A stretch of DNA of 64,000 nt from Chionoecetes opilio (GCA_016584305.1 JACEEZ010016425.1:297513-361512), one strand, 5' to 3'; positions 48,561 to 60,702 are shown, counted from the first letter of the stretch. The notes: a model not told the origin generated them from the letters alone. Numbers and translations are program-made.

Positions 48561-49310
48561 ACCAAAACACGAAAAGTCTTGAGTTTTAAACCAAATTCAC
48601 TTCAACTCTGCACATCATACAGTCAACCTACATTTGATGATCACCGTTCAAAATTCAGAAAAGTCTGAGTAAAAATGCAAGTGATACCAACAGACAACTC
48701 TATAACAAAACCTCATTTTAATACTTAATAAATCATCCAGTTCATTCAAATTATCAAGGGACCCATCTTGCAAATCATTCGAGAGCCTCCTCGCACAGCA
48801 CTGGATCACTCAGTTTTGGGTTTTCGCACATACTTGGGCGACTTTTGTCCAAGAACCTACGCCAACACTGCTAGAGGAACAGTAACACGCGGTGAAAAGA
48901 TCATATATTGGTGACCTCGAATGTTCGCATTGACGGCATTGTTTATGTAGAACTTTCCATTATATAAAAAAAAAATACCAATGACTGGATAGATAAATGT
49001 GCGACTATCATCATCATTATACTCTTCATTACTAACACGATTACCATCATTATCAACATGATCATTTGTACATAGGAACATCTAGGGGTGTCAGGGCAGA
49101 TTGGAGAATGATAAACATCAAGGTGTCTATATCGCCCATGGCAACTGTCTTTTCTCATGGAATATATATTTTTATATCTCTCATCTTTTCATCTCATATC
49201 CTCGTCATTGTGTAACTTTGCCCTCTCTTTCCTCATATAGAAAGTGCAGTAGAAGGAACACACAAAGGAAGACACAAAACACGGAAGATACAAGACAGGA
49301 AACATAGCAT
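48561..49310. other. unit 4 spacer; no gene
   Basis: The first part (to about 48890) has lost many bases against the other units, probably poor consensus; clean after that. Confidence 0.55.
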
Positions 49311-50121
49311 AGTAAGTAAGTAAGTAAGTCAATATTTATTGCTATATAAGCATACAAATGCATACAATTTTAATAATAGCATAATAGCAAGTGTCTGTCG
49401 AGCCGAAGCTCCTACAGGCAGATATCAATTACTAGGGGTGCTTTCAGACATGCCTAAACCCTAGCTATAGCAAAATTTAACCTTGACAATACTGTTATGA
49501 ATAGTAAAAAAATAGTGATCAAATTATGTGTTATTACATAACTTATGCAAATGCACTAATAATAATATTAAAAAAAAAAAAATAAATAAAGTAGTTATTT
49601 TGCATAGTTATACTTGTTTAAAGTAGATCTGCTAAGAGTTCTGAAGTATACAATCTTTTATTTCCCTTTTGAATGCTAAATAGTTGTTTGTTTTAACTAA
49701 AGCTTTAATATTTAGTGGTAAGCTGTTGAATAATTTGAGGCCTGAACATAGAATATTGTTTTTATATATAGCTGTTCAGAACTGTGGACAAATCAAATCT
49801 ACATTATTGCTTCTAGTCTGATGAAGATTGTCAATAAATTTGAACATTTAATTTCCTGTATAACTAGCTATAAACATTTTATAAATCAATAATAATGAAA
49901 AGTATTTTGTGTATTGAATCAAATTTCAACATCTTCATTGGAAGAAATAATTTCAGTGACAGAGTCAAATTTGCCTAAGAAAGAGATACATCTGACAACT
50001 TTCTTCTGTGCTATGTTTACCTTATTTAAGAATGTTGGCCATGTGCTAGCCCCGATGGACACACAGTATGTTAAGTGAGGGTAACACAAGGTATAGTAAA
50101 TACTAAGCAGTGCATCTACAG
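49311..50121 (-). mobile_element. LINE-B 3' fragment, unit 4
   Basis: Same fragment. The RT-derived frame is broken by an indel near 49941, though the sequence is otherwise close to unit 3. Confidence 0.72.
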
Positions 50122-50843
50122 CAGTGGTTCTTAACCTTTTCAGAGGCGCCGAACCCTAACGAAAACCTCTGCACCTTGGCCGAACCCCTCAAATATGCGA
50201 AGAAAAAAATATTAATAAAAAAAAAAAAAATTAGCTTCAAAATTCAAGAAATATTTAAATAATAAGAAGAATACATTTTGATTTAATTGATGCAAAAATT
50301 AGAGGAACATTGCCTCAAAATTCAAGTTTTTATTTGGATAATAAGAAGGAAGGAAGAAATCTGAAGCAGTGGCATATATAGGCCCTCTGAAAGGGTGGGG
50401 GGGAGGCACAAGGGTGAATTCCAGGATTGTTTTAAGACGTTGCTGGGCGAGCAAAGTGAGTCTCAACAGCTTGGGGTTCTGAGGAGGGGTCATGAAATTT
50501 GTTGAAAATCGAGCAATTTTAGGACATTGTGAGGCCTCAGGAGGGATATTTTGCACTAATCGGATATTCAATGGCAAAACAAGGCCGTGCCCCCCAAACG
50601 TATACGCCACTGCTCGGAAGTGAGAGAGCCGGGCGAGCACACGCACTTTTACACACCCGCACATGACTCCCTCCACCGCGCTGCTGAAATTTACGTTGAT
50701 TTCGCGTATATTTTACTATGGTGAATAATCTGGAAGTTACAATAATATCAAAATTGCAATGATTTTGGAGGGCCTACGCCGAACCCCTAAGACTGGCTCA
50801 CCGAACCCCTGGGGTTCGATCGAACCCAGGTTAAGAACCACTG
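50122..50843. mobile_element. hAT-like MITE, unit 4
   Basis: CAGTGGTTCTTAACC ... GGTTAAGAACCACTG, with the same flanking octamers. Confidence 0.8.
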
Positions 50844-50873
50844 TACTAGAGGGACACACGCCGATGCAGGCTG

Positions 50874-51134
50874 AAATTGATAAGAGCATTGCAAATATTG
50901 ATAAGAGTATTGAAAATATTGATAAGAGCATTGAAAATAATGATAAGAGCATTGAAAATATGATAATTGAATAAGAGCATTGAAATATTGATAAGAGCAT
51001 TGAAAATATTGATAAGAGCATTGAAAATTGATAGAGCATTGAAAATGATAAGAGCATTGAAATATTGATAAGAGCATTGAAAATATTGATAAAGCATTGA
51101 AAATATTGATAAAGCATTGAAAATATTGATAATG
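50874..51134. repeat. 21-bp minisatellite, unit 4, about 12-13 degraded copies
   Basis: The first four copies are clean, then there are frequent 1-6 base losses. Confidence 0.9.
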
Positions 51135-51616
51135 AGAAAAGACAGACATAGATCAATACTATATTGGCCATTCCCCCTGTGTGAGGTATGCACACAGGGT
51201 ACACTGCACACGACACACCCTTACGTGTTGCTACATACACTGTTACTCTCTTTCAGGCAATAAAGATCGTGCATATTTTTCTTTTAAATGTCATTACAAC
51301 CGGACCCGGGAAGTCCCAGGATCCCGGGCAAAAAGATTTCTCCCGGAATCCCGAGATGTTAAAAACACGCCAAAGGAAAAACTCTATAGAGTTGGAAGTG
51401 TTTACGTTGACGATAAATACAGAAATACAGTATACAGAAAAGAAAACAATTTACATAATTAATAATCATTGAATACAGATATTTTTAGTGTAGAGCAATA
51501 ACTGAAGATGTTGAGGATACAAAGAATGAAAGAAAACGAAGAAATGATGGATATGAATCATCCTGAGAGTGTCAACGATTGGTTGATCAATTAAGTGATC
51601 ATAAGAGGCAACCGCC
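51135..51616. other. spacer between minisatellite and KH-gene copy 5; no gene
   Basis: Near-identical by eye to 41470-41951. Confidence 0.55.
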
Positions 51617-53059
51617 TCACTCTTTGGCCGCCGCCTTGCGATATTGGCGGTGCTGTTGTCGCCATTCCCTCAAGAACTGTCGTTTCCGCTCCACCGCCTG
51701 CAAGCGTGCCTTCAGGTAGGCCTCGACGGCGGCCACCTCGGCGGGCGGGCCCACGACTCTCACGCTACGGGAGTGAGTGTTGGTGGCGGGGGGCACCGAT
51801 ACCCTCACGCTGGGGTATTTCTGTGCCAGCCTGATGAGTTCCTCGCCCCCGGGGCCCACCAGGTGGCGCCGCGTGTTGGGTGCCACATCCACCACCACTT
51901 TTGCTACGTTCATCTTGCGCCGCTCGGCTGCCTCACGCAACTGTGCCTCGATAACCTCCAGGCGGCCGGTGATGTCCTTGGCGGCGGCGGCCACCTGGCT
52001 CTTTGGGCCCTCGAGGATGATGTGCTTAGCGGTGCGATCCTGGGGCAAGGGCACCGTCACGCGCACGTTGGGGAAGTCCTTCCGCAGTTTTTGGACAGTG
52101 TCCCCCCGCGGCCCGATGACGTGCCGCCGTCTGCCCGGTGGCACGGCCAGCAACATCTTCACCGAGTCTTCCCTCCATGACTGCCGCACCTCATCGTCCC
52201 TTGAGGCTGCTTTACGCCGAGCCTTGACACGCTTCTGAGCAGGTGCCACGCTTGCCTCCACGCCCTTAGTGCCTTCTTTCTTGGCACTTTCCAAGGCACT
52301 TCCTTCAGACTTTTCCTCCGATTTTACTTCCTTCTTGCACTTTTTCCGAGTGCTGCCGACAGTGTGCCACTTTTGCCGGGCTCGTCCACTGTCTCCCTTT
52401 ATCCTTAGGGGGAGGGCTTTTTCCCCCGTTTTTTTGGGTTTTAAACGAAAGATTTTTCCCTTTTTGTGGGGGGCCCTTTTCGCATTTACTGCCCTCGAAG
52501 CTGCTGTTTTCCCGATTTCCCCTTTTTGGGCCCCTTCGACGGGTTCCTCTGGTCCTTCTTTTACCTCCTCGCACTGCTTTTTTTTCTGGCTTTTTGAGCA
52601 CTGGGCCCCCCCAAAAGCACAAAAAAACAGCTGGAAAACCCCCGCCAAAGGGCCCGTCAAAATTCTTTGTGAAAAATCTCGTGCCCCGTGTTGACTTTGA
52701 CGATTTTTCTCCTCAAAGCAGCCCAAAAAGCTCTTTTTCCTGGGGTCTGGGCCCGGAGGTTCCACCGTCCTCACTGACCAGGGCCGCGCGGCCTCCCCCG
52801 GCTCCTGAGGGGGGGGGGGGCGCAGAGGGGCCCCCCCACCACCAATGACCCGGGGCTCCCGTCCTGCCAGGGTAGTGGGGATGGAGGCCCAGGTCCCCCC
52901 ATGCCCCGCGGGCCTCGGCACCCCGAGGCCAAACTTTTCCCCCCCCCACCCCTGCCCCGGGGGGGCGGGGGATCCCCACCACCACCAAGGGGGGAACCGG
53001 TTCCCCCAGGGACACCTTGAGAATGAAAAGCCTTTTGGGGAAAGGGTTTTGTTTGCCCT
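51617..53059 (-). CDS. twin-KH protein, copy 5; KH half intact, N-terminal half unreliable
   Basis: From the stop at 51617 upward the frame is perfect through KH2, KH1, the linker and KKCKKEVKSEEKSEG, to about 52365. Upstream of that the sequence abruptly gains dozens of homopolymer-type changes. The start codon itself reads AAG instead of ATG (53057-53059), and the membrane segments are only just recognisable (FILKVSLGEPV). Identity with the other copies returns only at about 54750, so the change is a feature of the sequence block, not of the gene. This copy therefore gives the best C-terminal reading: EVIEAQLREAAERRKMNVAK between the KH domains and a basic tail RQFLREWRQQHRQYRKAAAK. Confidence 0.7.
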   Translation of the reverse strand, partial: RANKTLSPKGFSFSRCPWGNRFPPWWWWGSPAPPGQGWGGEKFGLGVPRPAGHGGTWASIPTTLAGREPRVIGGGGAPLRPPPPQEPGEAARPWSVRTVEPPGPDPRKKSFLGCFEEKNRQSQHGARDFSQRILTGPLAGVFQLFFCAFGGAQCSKSQKKKQCEEVKEGPEEPVEGAQKGEIGKTAASRAVNAKRAPHKKGKIFRLKPKKTGEKALPLRIKGDSGRARQKWHTVGSTRKKCKKEVKSEEKSEGSALESAKKEGTKGVEASVAPAQKRVKARRKAASRDDEVRQSWREDSVKMLLAVPPGRRRHVIGPRGDTVQKLRKDFPNVRVTVPLPQDRTAKHIILEGPKSQVAAAAKDITGRLEVIEAQLREAAERRKMNVAKVVVDVAPNTRRHLVGPGGEELIRLAQKYPSVRVSVPPATNTHSRSVRVVGPPAEVAAVEAYLKARLQAVERKRQFLREWRQQHRQYRKAAAKE

Positions 53060-53223
53060 TTGTTTTAAAAATAATCAAACAAAGAACCCCAAAAAAACAA
53101 TGGTTTTTTCACAAAGAAGAAAAAGGGAAAGGTGGCGTCCCCCTACCACGCGTGAATCTGATACAAAAGTTTAGGCTTCCCCACCATGACGAAAACCCTT
53201 TGTTTGCCAAAGGAGAAGGGGGA

Positions 53224-53390
53224 AACACACACACGGGGGGGGACCCCCGCACACCACACACAACCCCAACAACCCACAACCCACCCCACACACCCCCACA
53301 CACCCCACACACACAAACACACACAAAAAAAAACACACAACACCCCCCCACACACACAAAACACACACCACCCCCACACAAACACAAAAA
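53224..53390. repeat. (CA)n, unit 5, degraded
   Basis: CA run with C- and A-homopolymer interruptions, inside the low-quality block. Confidence 0.85.
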
Positions 53391-54234
53391 GAACAGGTCA
53401 TTCCGACGCTTTTTAAAACCCAAAATTCCCCTTTAACTTCTGCACATCTTACTAGTTTTACCTACATTTTTGTTAAAAAAAAACCAGTAAAATTCTTTTG
53501 GGAAAAAAGAAAGCCCCATTTGTATACCAACCCGATCAACTCTACTAAAAAACAAAACCTCTCCAAATTTTTAATTTAAATTCAATCCAGTTCAAATTTA
53601 AAATTTAAACTAAGTACCAAACCCAAAACCCCTTTTTCAAAATCTTTCAGATCAGAGCCTTTCCCCGCAGACACTGGGAATAGTCCCATCACGAGGGACG
53701 CCCTTTTGAACGGGGGATTTTTGGAAATTTGACAGCACATCCCGGGCACTCGGTTGGTGCGGGAAACTTTTGGTTTGTCCAAAAACCTCGCCAACCACTG
53801 TAAGAGGAATGTAACACGCGGTGGAAAAATCATATATTTGGGGACCTCGATGTTCCCCTTGAAGGCATTTTTTATGTAAAAACTTTTCCCTTATATAAAA
53901 AAAATCCCAAAGCTGATAGATAAATGTCGACTATCACCCATTATACTCTTTTATTAATAAAACCCATTACCCTCATTATCAACATGACATTTTTCATAGG
54001 GCCCTCTAGGGGGGGTCAGGGCCGATTTGGGAATGTAAAAATCAAGGGGTCTATTTTCGCCCATGGCAAAGGGCTTTTTTTCATGGAATTATATTTTTTA
54101 TCTCTCTCTTTTCCCCTCCCCAATCCCCGTCATTGTGTAACTTTGCCCCTCTTTCCCAAAAGAAAAGTGGGAGTAAAAAAAACACAAAGGGAAAACACAA
54201 AAAACGGAAAATACAAGACAGGAAAAAAGCATGT
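53391..54234. other. unit 5 spacer, low-quality consensus; no gene
   Basis: Alignable with the other spacers but with many homopolymer gains and losses. Confidence 0.55.
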
Positions 54235-55067
54235 AAATTTAAATAAGTAAGTCAAAATTTATTTCTATATAAAATACAAATGCAACAATTTTAATAATAG
54301 CATAAAACAAATGTCTGTTGAGCCAAACTCCCTTACGGCAAAATATCAATTACTAGGGGGGGCTTTTGACATGCCAAAACCCCAGCTATAGCAAAAATTT
54401 TAAACCCTTTAAATTTCTGTTTGAATAATTAAAAAAAAAAAAGTTTTCAAAAATTTTATTTTTTACATAACTTATGCAAATGCACTAATAAAATTTTAAT
54501 TTTAAAAAAAAAAAAAAAAATAAAAAAAAAAAAGTTTTTGCATGGGTTTTACTTTTTTAAAGTAAATCTGCTAAGAGTTTTTGAAGTATAAAAATCTTTT
54601 ATTTCCCTTTGAAAAGCTAAAAATTTGTTTGTTTTTAAAATAAAGCTTTAATTTTTATTGGGGGGGAAGCTTTTTAATTTTGGGGCCTTTAACTAGAATT
54701 TTTGTTTTTAATTAAGTGTTTCAAACTGTGGACAAAACCCAAATTTTTACATTATTGCTTCTAGTCTGATGAAGATTGTCAATAAATTTGAACATTTAAT
54801 TTCCTGTATAACTAGCTATAAACATTTTATAAATCAATAATAATGACAAGTATTTGTGTATTCAATCGAATTTCAACATTTTCATTGAAGAAATAATTTC
54901 AGTGACAGAGTCAAATTTGCCTAAGAAAAGAATACATCTGACAACTTTCTTCTGTGCTATTGTTACCTTATTTAAGAATGTTGGCCATGTGCTAGCCCAG
55001 ATGGACACACAGTATGTTAAGTGAGGGTAACACAAGGTATAGTAAATACTAAGCAGTGCATCTACAG
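54235..55067 (-). mobile_element. LINE-B 3' fragment, unit 5
   Basis: Poor sequence to about 54745, then clean and near-identical by eye to unit 4. Confidence 0.68.
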
Positions 55068-55785
55068 CAGTGGTTCTTAACCTTTTCAGAGGCGCCGAAC
55101 CCTAACGAAAACCTCTGCACCTTGGCCGAGACCCTCAAATATGCGAAGAAAAAAATATTAATACAAAACAGAAAAATTGCTTCAAAATTCAAGAAATATT
55201 TAAATAAGAAGAAGAATACATTTTGATTTAATTGATGCAAAAATTAGAGGAACATTGCCTCAAAATTCAAGTTTTTATTTGGATAATAAGAAGGAAGGAA
55301 GAACTCTATAGCAGTGGCATATATAGGTCCTCTGAAAGGGGGGGGGGGGGCACAGAGGTGAATACATGATTGTTTTAAGACGGGGCTAGGCGAGCGAAGT
55401 GAGTCTCAACAGCTTGGGGGTCTGAGGAGGGGTCATGTAATTTGTTGAAAATCGAATATTTTTAGGACATTTTGAGGCCTCAGGAGGGATATTTTGCACT
55501 AATCGGATATTCAATGGCAAAACAAGGCTGTGCCCCCCAAACGTATACGCCACTGCTCGGAAGTGAGAGAGCCGGACGAGCACACGCACTTTTACACACC
55601 CGCACATGACTCCCTCCATCGCCCTGCTGAAATTTACGTTGATTTCGCGTATAGTTTACTCTGGTGAATTATCTGGATTTACAATAATAGCAAAATTGCA
55701 ATGTTTTTGGAGGGCCTACGCCGAACCCCTAAGACTGGCTCACCGAACCCCTGGGGTTCGATCGAACCCAGGTTAAGAACCAGTG
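55068..55785. mobile_element. hAT-like MITE, unit 5; right end is also the end of the array
   Basis: CAGTGGTTCTTAACC ... GGTTAAGAACCAGTG, with one change in the last five bases. After it comes TAGACTAAGCAGAATTGG instead of the TACTAGAGGGACACACGCCG of the other units. Confidence 0.8.
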
Positions 55786-56234
55786 TAGACTAAGCAGAAT
55801 TGGTAACAGCGTAACAGCTACATACGGATATTTCGTGGTAAAATTATCATTGCACTTTCTAATTTCTTAGTAAACACGGGATTTCGATTTTTTTTTTTTT
55901 TTTATTCCATACAGTACTGCTTATCCAGTTTAAATAGGTGTTAATACTATACAGGGGTGTTGAAGTGAGATTTTGAATGTTTTTATGGAAGATTTGGTAT
56001 GAATATAGTCAAGGAGAGAGCCTGAACTATTCCTGCGCTACACCCAAGCTTAACGAAAACCTACAATCAATAAAGCAACAATCTAACTTACAACAGACGC
56101 TACCTGGTACAAGTTTATAAAAAATATATAAAAAAAAGAAGAAGGTAAAACTATTTTTCTGATAGATTTTGATGTTTTGAAAGAACCTGCGCCAGGGACC
56201 TTTCTTTTTCTTGGCAATCACTATACATTTTTTT
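55786..56234. other. no gene seen; right flank of the array
   Basis: AT-rich unique-looking sequence with a T-run at 55889-55904; open frames under 65 codons. Confidence 0.5.
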
Positions 56235-56415
56235 AGAACCTACGAACATAAGAAAATAAGGAAGCTAAAAGAGGCGTGAGACCTACACGTGATAGTTCCT
56301 GTTACTTAACACTACCTACATCCACCTTTCATCCCCATCCATGAATTTATCTAGCCTCCCTTTAAAGCTCTCTCTATAATGACTACACACTAACTACCTG
56401 TTTACTGAGTCCATT
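56235..56415 (-). mobile_element. CR1-LINE-like 3' end, copy 2
   Basis: Reverse complement of the repeat at 57364-57530: CATAAGAAAATAAGGAAGCT at the tail, CCACCTTTCATCCCCATCCA internally. Confidence 0.6.
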
Positions 56416-56519
56416 TTAACCCTCTTGACCCCACCTGTGAAAAATTAGTGATTTCCAAGAAAAACAAACCAGATTATTCCAAAACATCAAAATCTGGTTA
56501 ATTTGCAGAAAGAGGTTAA
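56416..56519. mobile_element. possible 104-bp TTAA-bounded MITE
   Basis: TTAACCCTCTTGACC at one end and GCAGAAAGAGGTTAA at the other. Only about ten bases pair, and no second copy is seen. Confidence 0.3.
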
Positions 56520-57005
56520 TTCTCAAGTAATTTTTTAAGGAATATTAATTAGTTTTTCTGGTCTTTTTGTATGTGATTTGACTGATTTTGGGATTCATTT
56601 CTGGGGCAAAGCACTTGTTTCTGAGTCCCCCCTTCCCCCTCCCCCACACACACTTGTGGGACCCGGGGGAAAACCGGTTTTTTGGGGCAGGGAACATAAT
56701 ATCAGCCATATCATTCTACTGTTATCTATGTATCAGCTTATAAAGTTGTTTTATCCCTACATCAAGCCTACTTACACTCTAGGCAATACATGTGTAGACC
56801 TATAGCTCCTGGGAGGCCTATATATGTTGTCCTTAATGGGATATCTTTCTTTGCAATGACCTTAATTCCTAACATCAGCTTACCGCTCATCTATTGCTGG
56901 GCTTTTTATTTTATATCCCTTGTTTGTTTGTTTGCTTCTATGTTAAACTGTAATAGATGTGAATAAAGCTAAAAAAAAAAAAGCCTACCTGCATTACCGT
57001 ATACT
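56520..57005. other. no gene seen; ends in AATAAA plus an A-run
   Basis: GTGAATAAAGCTAAAAAAAAAAAA at 56959-56982 looks like the polyadenylated end of a retrotransposed transcript. Upstream frames show no recognisable domain. Confidence 0.4.
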
Positions 57006-57208
57006 TTAACCCCTTGAGACCCATAACGTAATTTCCATTGTAGTGTGGGTGCCATTAGACGATTTTTAGTGACTATAAGCAATATTTTATAGATATGACC
57101 TGTTTAGTATCCTTGTCCACTAACTAATTTGGTATATTCAGTAATTTTTCGTAATTTTATGGCTAAGAACAGACTATTTTTTACAGCTAAGGAAAGATCT
57201 GGGGTTAA
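57006..57208 (-). mobile_element. TTAA-type MITE, copy 3
   Basis: 203 bp, TTAACCCCTTGAGACCCATA to AAGATCTGGGGTTAA. It is the reverse complement of 18133-18341, with shared GATATGACCTG and TCCTTGTCCACTAACTAAT. Confidence 0.65.
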
Positions 57209-57363
57209 TAATAAGCATGCACCAAGTTTTCATGAGAAGCTTAAAATCACTAGCCATTTAAAACTTCTATTATTTCATTGTAGGCTGGTATAGACCTGCA
57301 TACGTCTTCGATGCCTCACTAATTATTTATTTACTTACTTATTTACATATTTAGTTACTTATT

Positions 57364-57530
57364 TAGGCAGGTAGTTAGTGCGGAGTCATTAGAGAGCTGG
57401 AGGCTGGATAAATTCATGGATGGGGATGAAAGGTGGATGTAGGTAGTGTTATTTGTAACGGGAACTATCTCGTGTAGGTCTTCCAGCCTCTTGTAGCTTC
57501 CTTATTTTCTGATATCCTTATGTTCTTTTT
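57364..57530 (+). mobile_element. CR1-LINE-like 3' end, copy 3
   Basis: AGGCAGGTAGTTAGTGCGGA, TTCATGGATGGGGATGAAAG and GCCTCTTGTAGCTTCCTTAT. A short extra tail copy (CCTCTTGTAGCTTCCTTATT) occurs at 57691-57710. In one frame: RLDKFMDGDERWM then stop. Confidence 0.6.
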
Positions 57531-57814
57531 TCGATATTTGTTATCTTCATTTCCAAGCTTATTTCATCACCCTTTTCTTCTCTCCCTTTCCCTCCCTCAT
57601 TAGAGCTGACAGGGCTAACTTATTTCAGTATCTTTTTATTTATTTTCCTGCGCCTTTTCCTCCCCAGGTGCTTATTTAACATATTCTTACGGCCTCTTGT
57701 AGCTTCCTTATTTTCTTATATTATCATTACTATTCATTATTATCCCATTTCTCATCCAATATTCACGTCTCTCACTCTTCTATCCTCTCTCCTTATCCTC
57801 CCATTGTAAAGGCC
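57531..57814. other. no gene seen; pyrimidine-rich
   Basis: T/C-rich sequence with no domain. Confidence 0.5.
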
Positions 57815-58756
57815 TCTTACACTATTCTTCACTATACACTTACCTATACACTTACACTATACCTTACACTATAACACTTACACTATACACTTTACACTAT
57901 ATACTTACACTATACACTTACACTATAACTTACACTTACACTTACCTATACACTTACTTACACTATATCCTTCACTATACACTTACACTATATACTTACA
58001 CTATACACTTACACTATACACTTACACTATACACTTACACTATACACTTACACTATACACTAACACTGTACACTTACATTATACACTTACACTATATACT
58101 TACACTATACACTTACACTATACACTTACACTATACACTTACACTATACACTTACACTATACACTTACACTATACACTTACACTATACACTTACACTATA
58201 CACTTACACTATATACTTACACTATACACTTACACTATACACTTCACTTACACGTACACTTACACTATACACTTACACTATAACTTTACACTATAACTTA
58301 CATATACACTTCACTATACACTTACACTATTACTTACCTATACCCAAAACTTACACTAATATACTTACACTATACACTTACACTATACACTTACACTATA
58401 TACTTACACTATATACTTACACCTATAATACTTACACTAATACACTTACACTACTATACTTTACACTATACCCTTACACTATACACTTACCATACACTTA
58501 CAACTATACACTATATAGTAATATTATCACTATATATAGTATGTTATATTCACTTATATAACACTTATATAGTGTAAGTATATATACTTCACTATGCACT
58601 AACAACTATATAACTTACACTATATAACTTACACTATACACTTCCTATACACTTACACTATATACTTACACTATAACTTACACTATACCACTTACACTAA
58701 TATACTTACACTATAAACACTTACACTATACACTACACTATATACTTACACTATCT
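57815..58756. repeat. 13-bp minisatellite, CTTACACTATACA
   Basis: About 70 copies, most regular at 57995-58215 and degraded at 58240-58700. A variant TATACTTACACTA is interspersed. An inverted patch lies at 58545-58590 (ATAGTGTAAGTATA). Confidence 0.95.
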
Positions 58757-59118
58757 ATTTGTGCCACTCCTATGCATCATTCTTTGTTACCTCACTTCAT
58801 GTTTCTCAAATGAAAGATTTATTGACGCCCTTTTGGCTACTCCTGCGGAGGCTATTGGGGCCTTCGGCCACCACTTGTTTGGGGCCAAAGCCACCAAACA
58901 CAGACTCTCCAGATAGCCCTTCTAACTTTCCTAAAATCATGGATGTAGAAATGTATGTATTCCCCCCACCCTTCACTACCCATTACCCATCACCAACACC
59001 CTTCACTCGACCTTTACCATCACCCCCCACCTATTCCTCACCATCACCCATCACCCCACCCATTGACACCATCACCCCACACCATTCCCCATCACCCTAC
59101 ATCAAGGTTTCCTCAATT
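58757..59118. other. no gene seen; ends in a (CACC/CATC)n-rich patch
   Basis: 58960-59100 is rich in CCCATCACC-type words. 58826-58880 (CCTTTTGGCTACTCCTGCGG) looks like an isolated repeat fragment without a partner here. Confidence 0.4.
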
Positions 59119-59997
59119 CCAATGATCTGAAACTCGAGAAATGCCAGTGGTCGCTGGCAGTTTTAACTCAAAGGTTGGTCTACTGTGTTTTGGCTCCGCG
59201 ACTAATATTTTTCATAAATTAATTTCGCGATAAAATTGATGCACCGCATCTGAATACCAAAAAATATAGTTCTTCTGTTGTTCTACTAATTATATGGATA
59301 ACATGCATTACGATGGAACGTTCTATAATAGCAATTTAATGCAAATTACTCGCCTCGAGTAGCAAAGCTTAATATATTTTTTACATGTATTTTGTGGCAT
59401 GTAAAATTTGGGCGATGTTCACACTGTTTTCTAAGACAGTACTGCTGCGTCTGGCAAACGCTTGTCAAAATACAATAAGCAAATGCCTTGGAAAAACGAA
59501 GAATAAGGAATGCCGAAATCGGCTTGCTGCTGCGACAATGTAGGTTATAATTGTGGAGGCGACGTGCCGCGGCGGGGAGTGGTGGGCGGGGAGATTGTGG
59601 CGGGGAGATTGAATCAAAACATTGCCACTTCACGCGTCGACTCATTGCACTTCCAGGCTTTCTATCTGATTGATACACAATAATAACAGGAAAATATGAC
59701 TGCCTAGGTATAGATAACTTCTAAACATTCGTTATTGACTATATAATATCATAGAGTAGCATTTACCTCGCCTCCTCAACTATAACCTACTTGGTTATTT
59801 GGTTATATACAATGTTTTACAGAATCAGGCTTCTATACAATATACATATAGAAGAAAATCGTTCTTAATATTATACTTGTGTGTTTTAAGTGCAGTGGAA
59901 TAAGCCCATATTTTTCTTTCAAGTTGACCAACTTTTCACCAAATTATGAGTTAAAACTGCCAGCGACCACTGGCATTTCGGAGTTGCAGTTCTCTCT
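59119..59997. mobile_element. 874-bp inverted-repeat DNA element, copy B (879 bp)
   Basis: Same ends as copy A: ATGATCTGAAACTCGAGAAA and, reversed, GAGAACTGCAACTCCGAAAT. AATT flanks both sides (59115-59118, 59998-60001). The outside sequence differs from copy A, confirming the boundaries. A 110-codon minus frame inside has no recognisable domain and is shorter in copy A. Confidence 0.7.
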
Positions 59998-60001
59998 AAT
60001 T

Positions 60002-60220
60002 CTCGCAACCCACTTTTTTTTCACAATTCTCGCTAATAGGCTGCTAAAAAAAAAAAAAAAAAAGTGATCGGATCATCTCATAAGTGGGCTTAAAACCTTC
60101 CCCTGGTCGAGCTGGTTCCAAAACGGTGACATATGATGGGATTCCGCCACGGGGGGCGGCACATATCGCGGACAGACAGACACACACACACACACTTTCG
60201 CTTATATTATTATAGAAGGA
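60002..60220 (+). mobile_element. possible old interspersed-repeat fragment
   Basis: TGGTTCCAAAACGGTGACAT, GCACATATCGCGGACAGACA, then (CA)n and CTTTCGCTTATATTATTATA. I recall such an ending from the same invertebrate repeat family as 19455-19662, but there is no second copy here to prove it. Confidence 0.35.
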
Positions 60221-60702
60221 AAGATGAAAGGGTTAAAGGTATTACTTAACCTAGCACAGCAGACTGATATGACCTGCAAGCATAGTGTGACCAGGGTTAT
60301 CTTAATGTAATCCCGTGTGATCTACGCAAAGCTGTCTCGGGGTTCTAGAAAAGTGTAAAGATATATTAGTGTGTGTTTGCTAAGTAGATAAAAATACTGT
60401 CACTTAGCTGACCAGGTTCCCGTTCGGCACGAGGGACGAATGAGTAAATAGATGATCGGGCACTGTCCTTCAACCCCGGCAAACTGACGAAGCGACTAGG
60501 TTCATTTTAGTTCGGTGCAGTGAATGAATGAATAAAAAACATCAGTTAAAAAATGGAAAAGATAATGTGAATGGAAAAATATAGTAAGACATAAATAGTG
60601 AGATTGTATTCCCAAAACCGGTAACTAAAACCCCACTGTCTCCACCCTGATCCTACCTAACACCCTCTTGGGCTAAAACACCCTCTTGAACTACGGCCCT
60701 GC
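60221..60702. other. no gene seen
   Basis: Mixed AT-rich sequence without domain or internal match. Confidence 0.5.

Noticed and set aside
59346..59678. 110-codon minus frame inside element copy B as a transposase
   Set aside because: Copy A has only 63 codons in this frame because of indels, and no DDE-like or zinc-finger pattern is visible.
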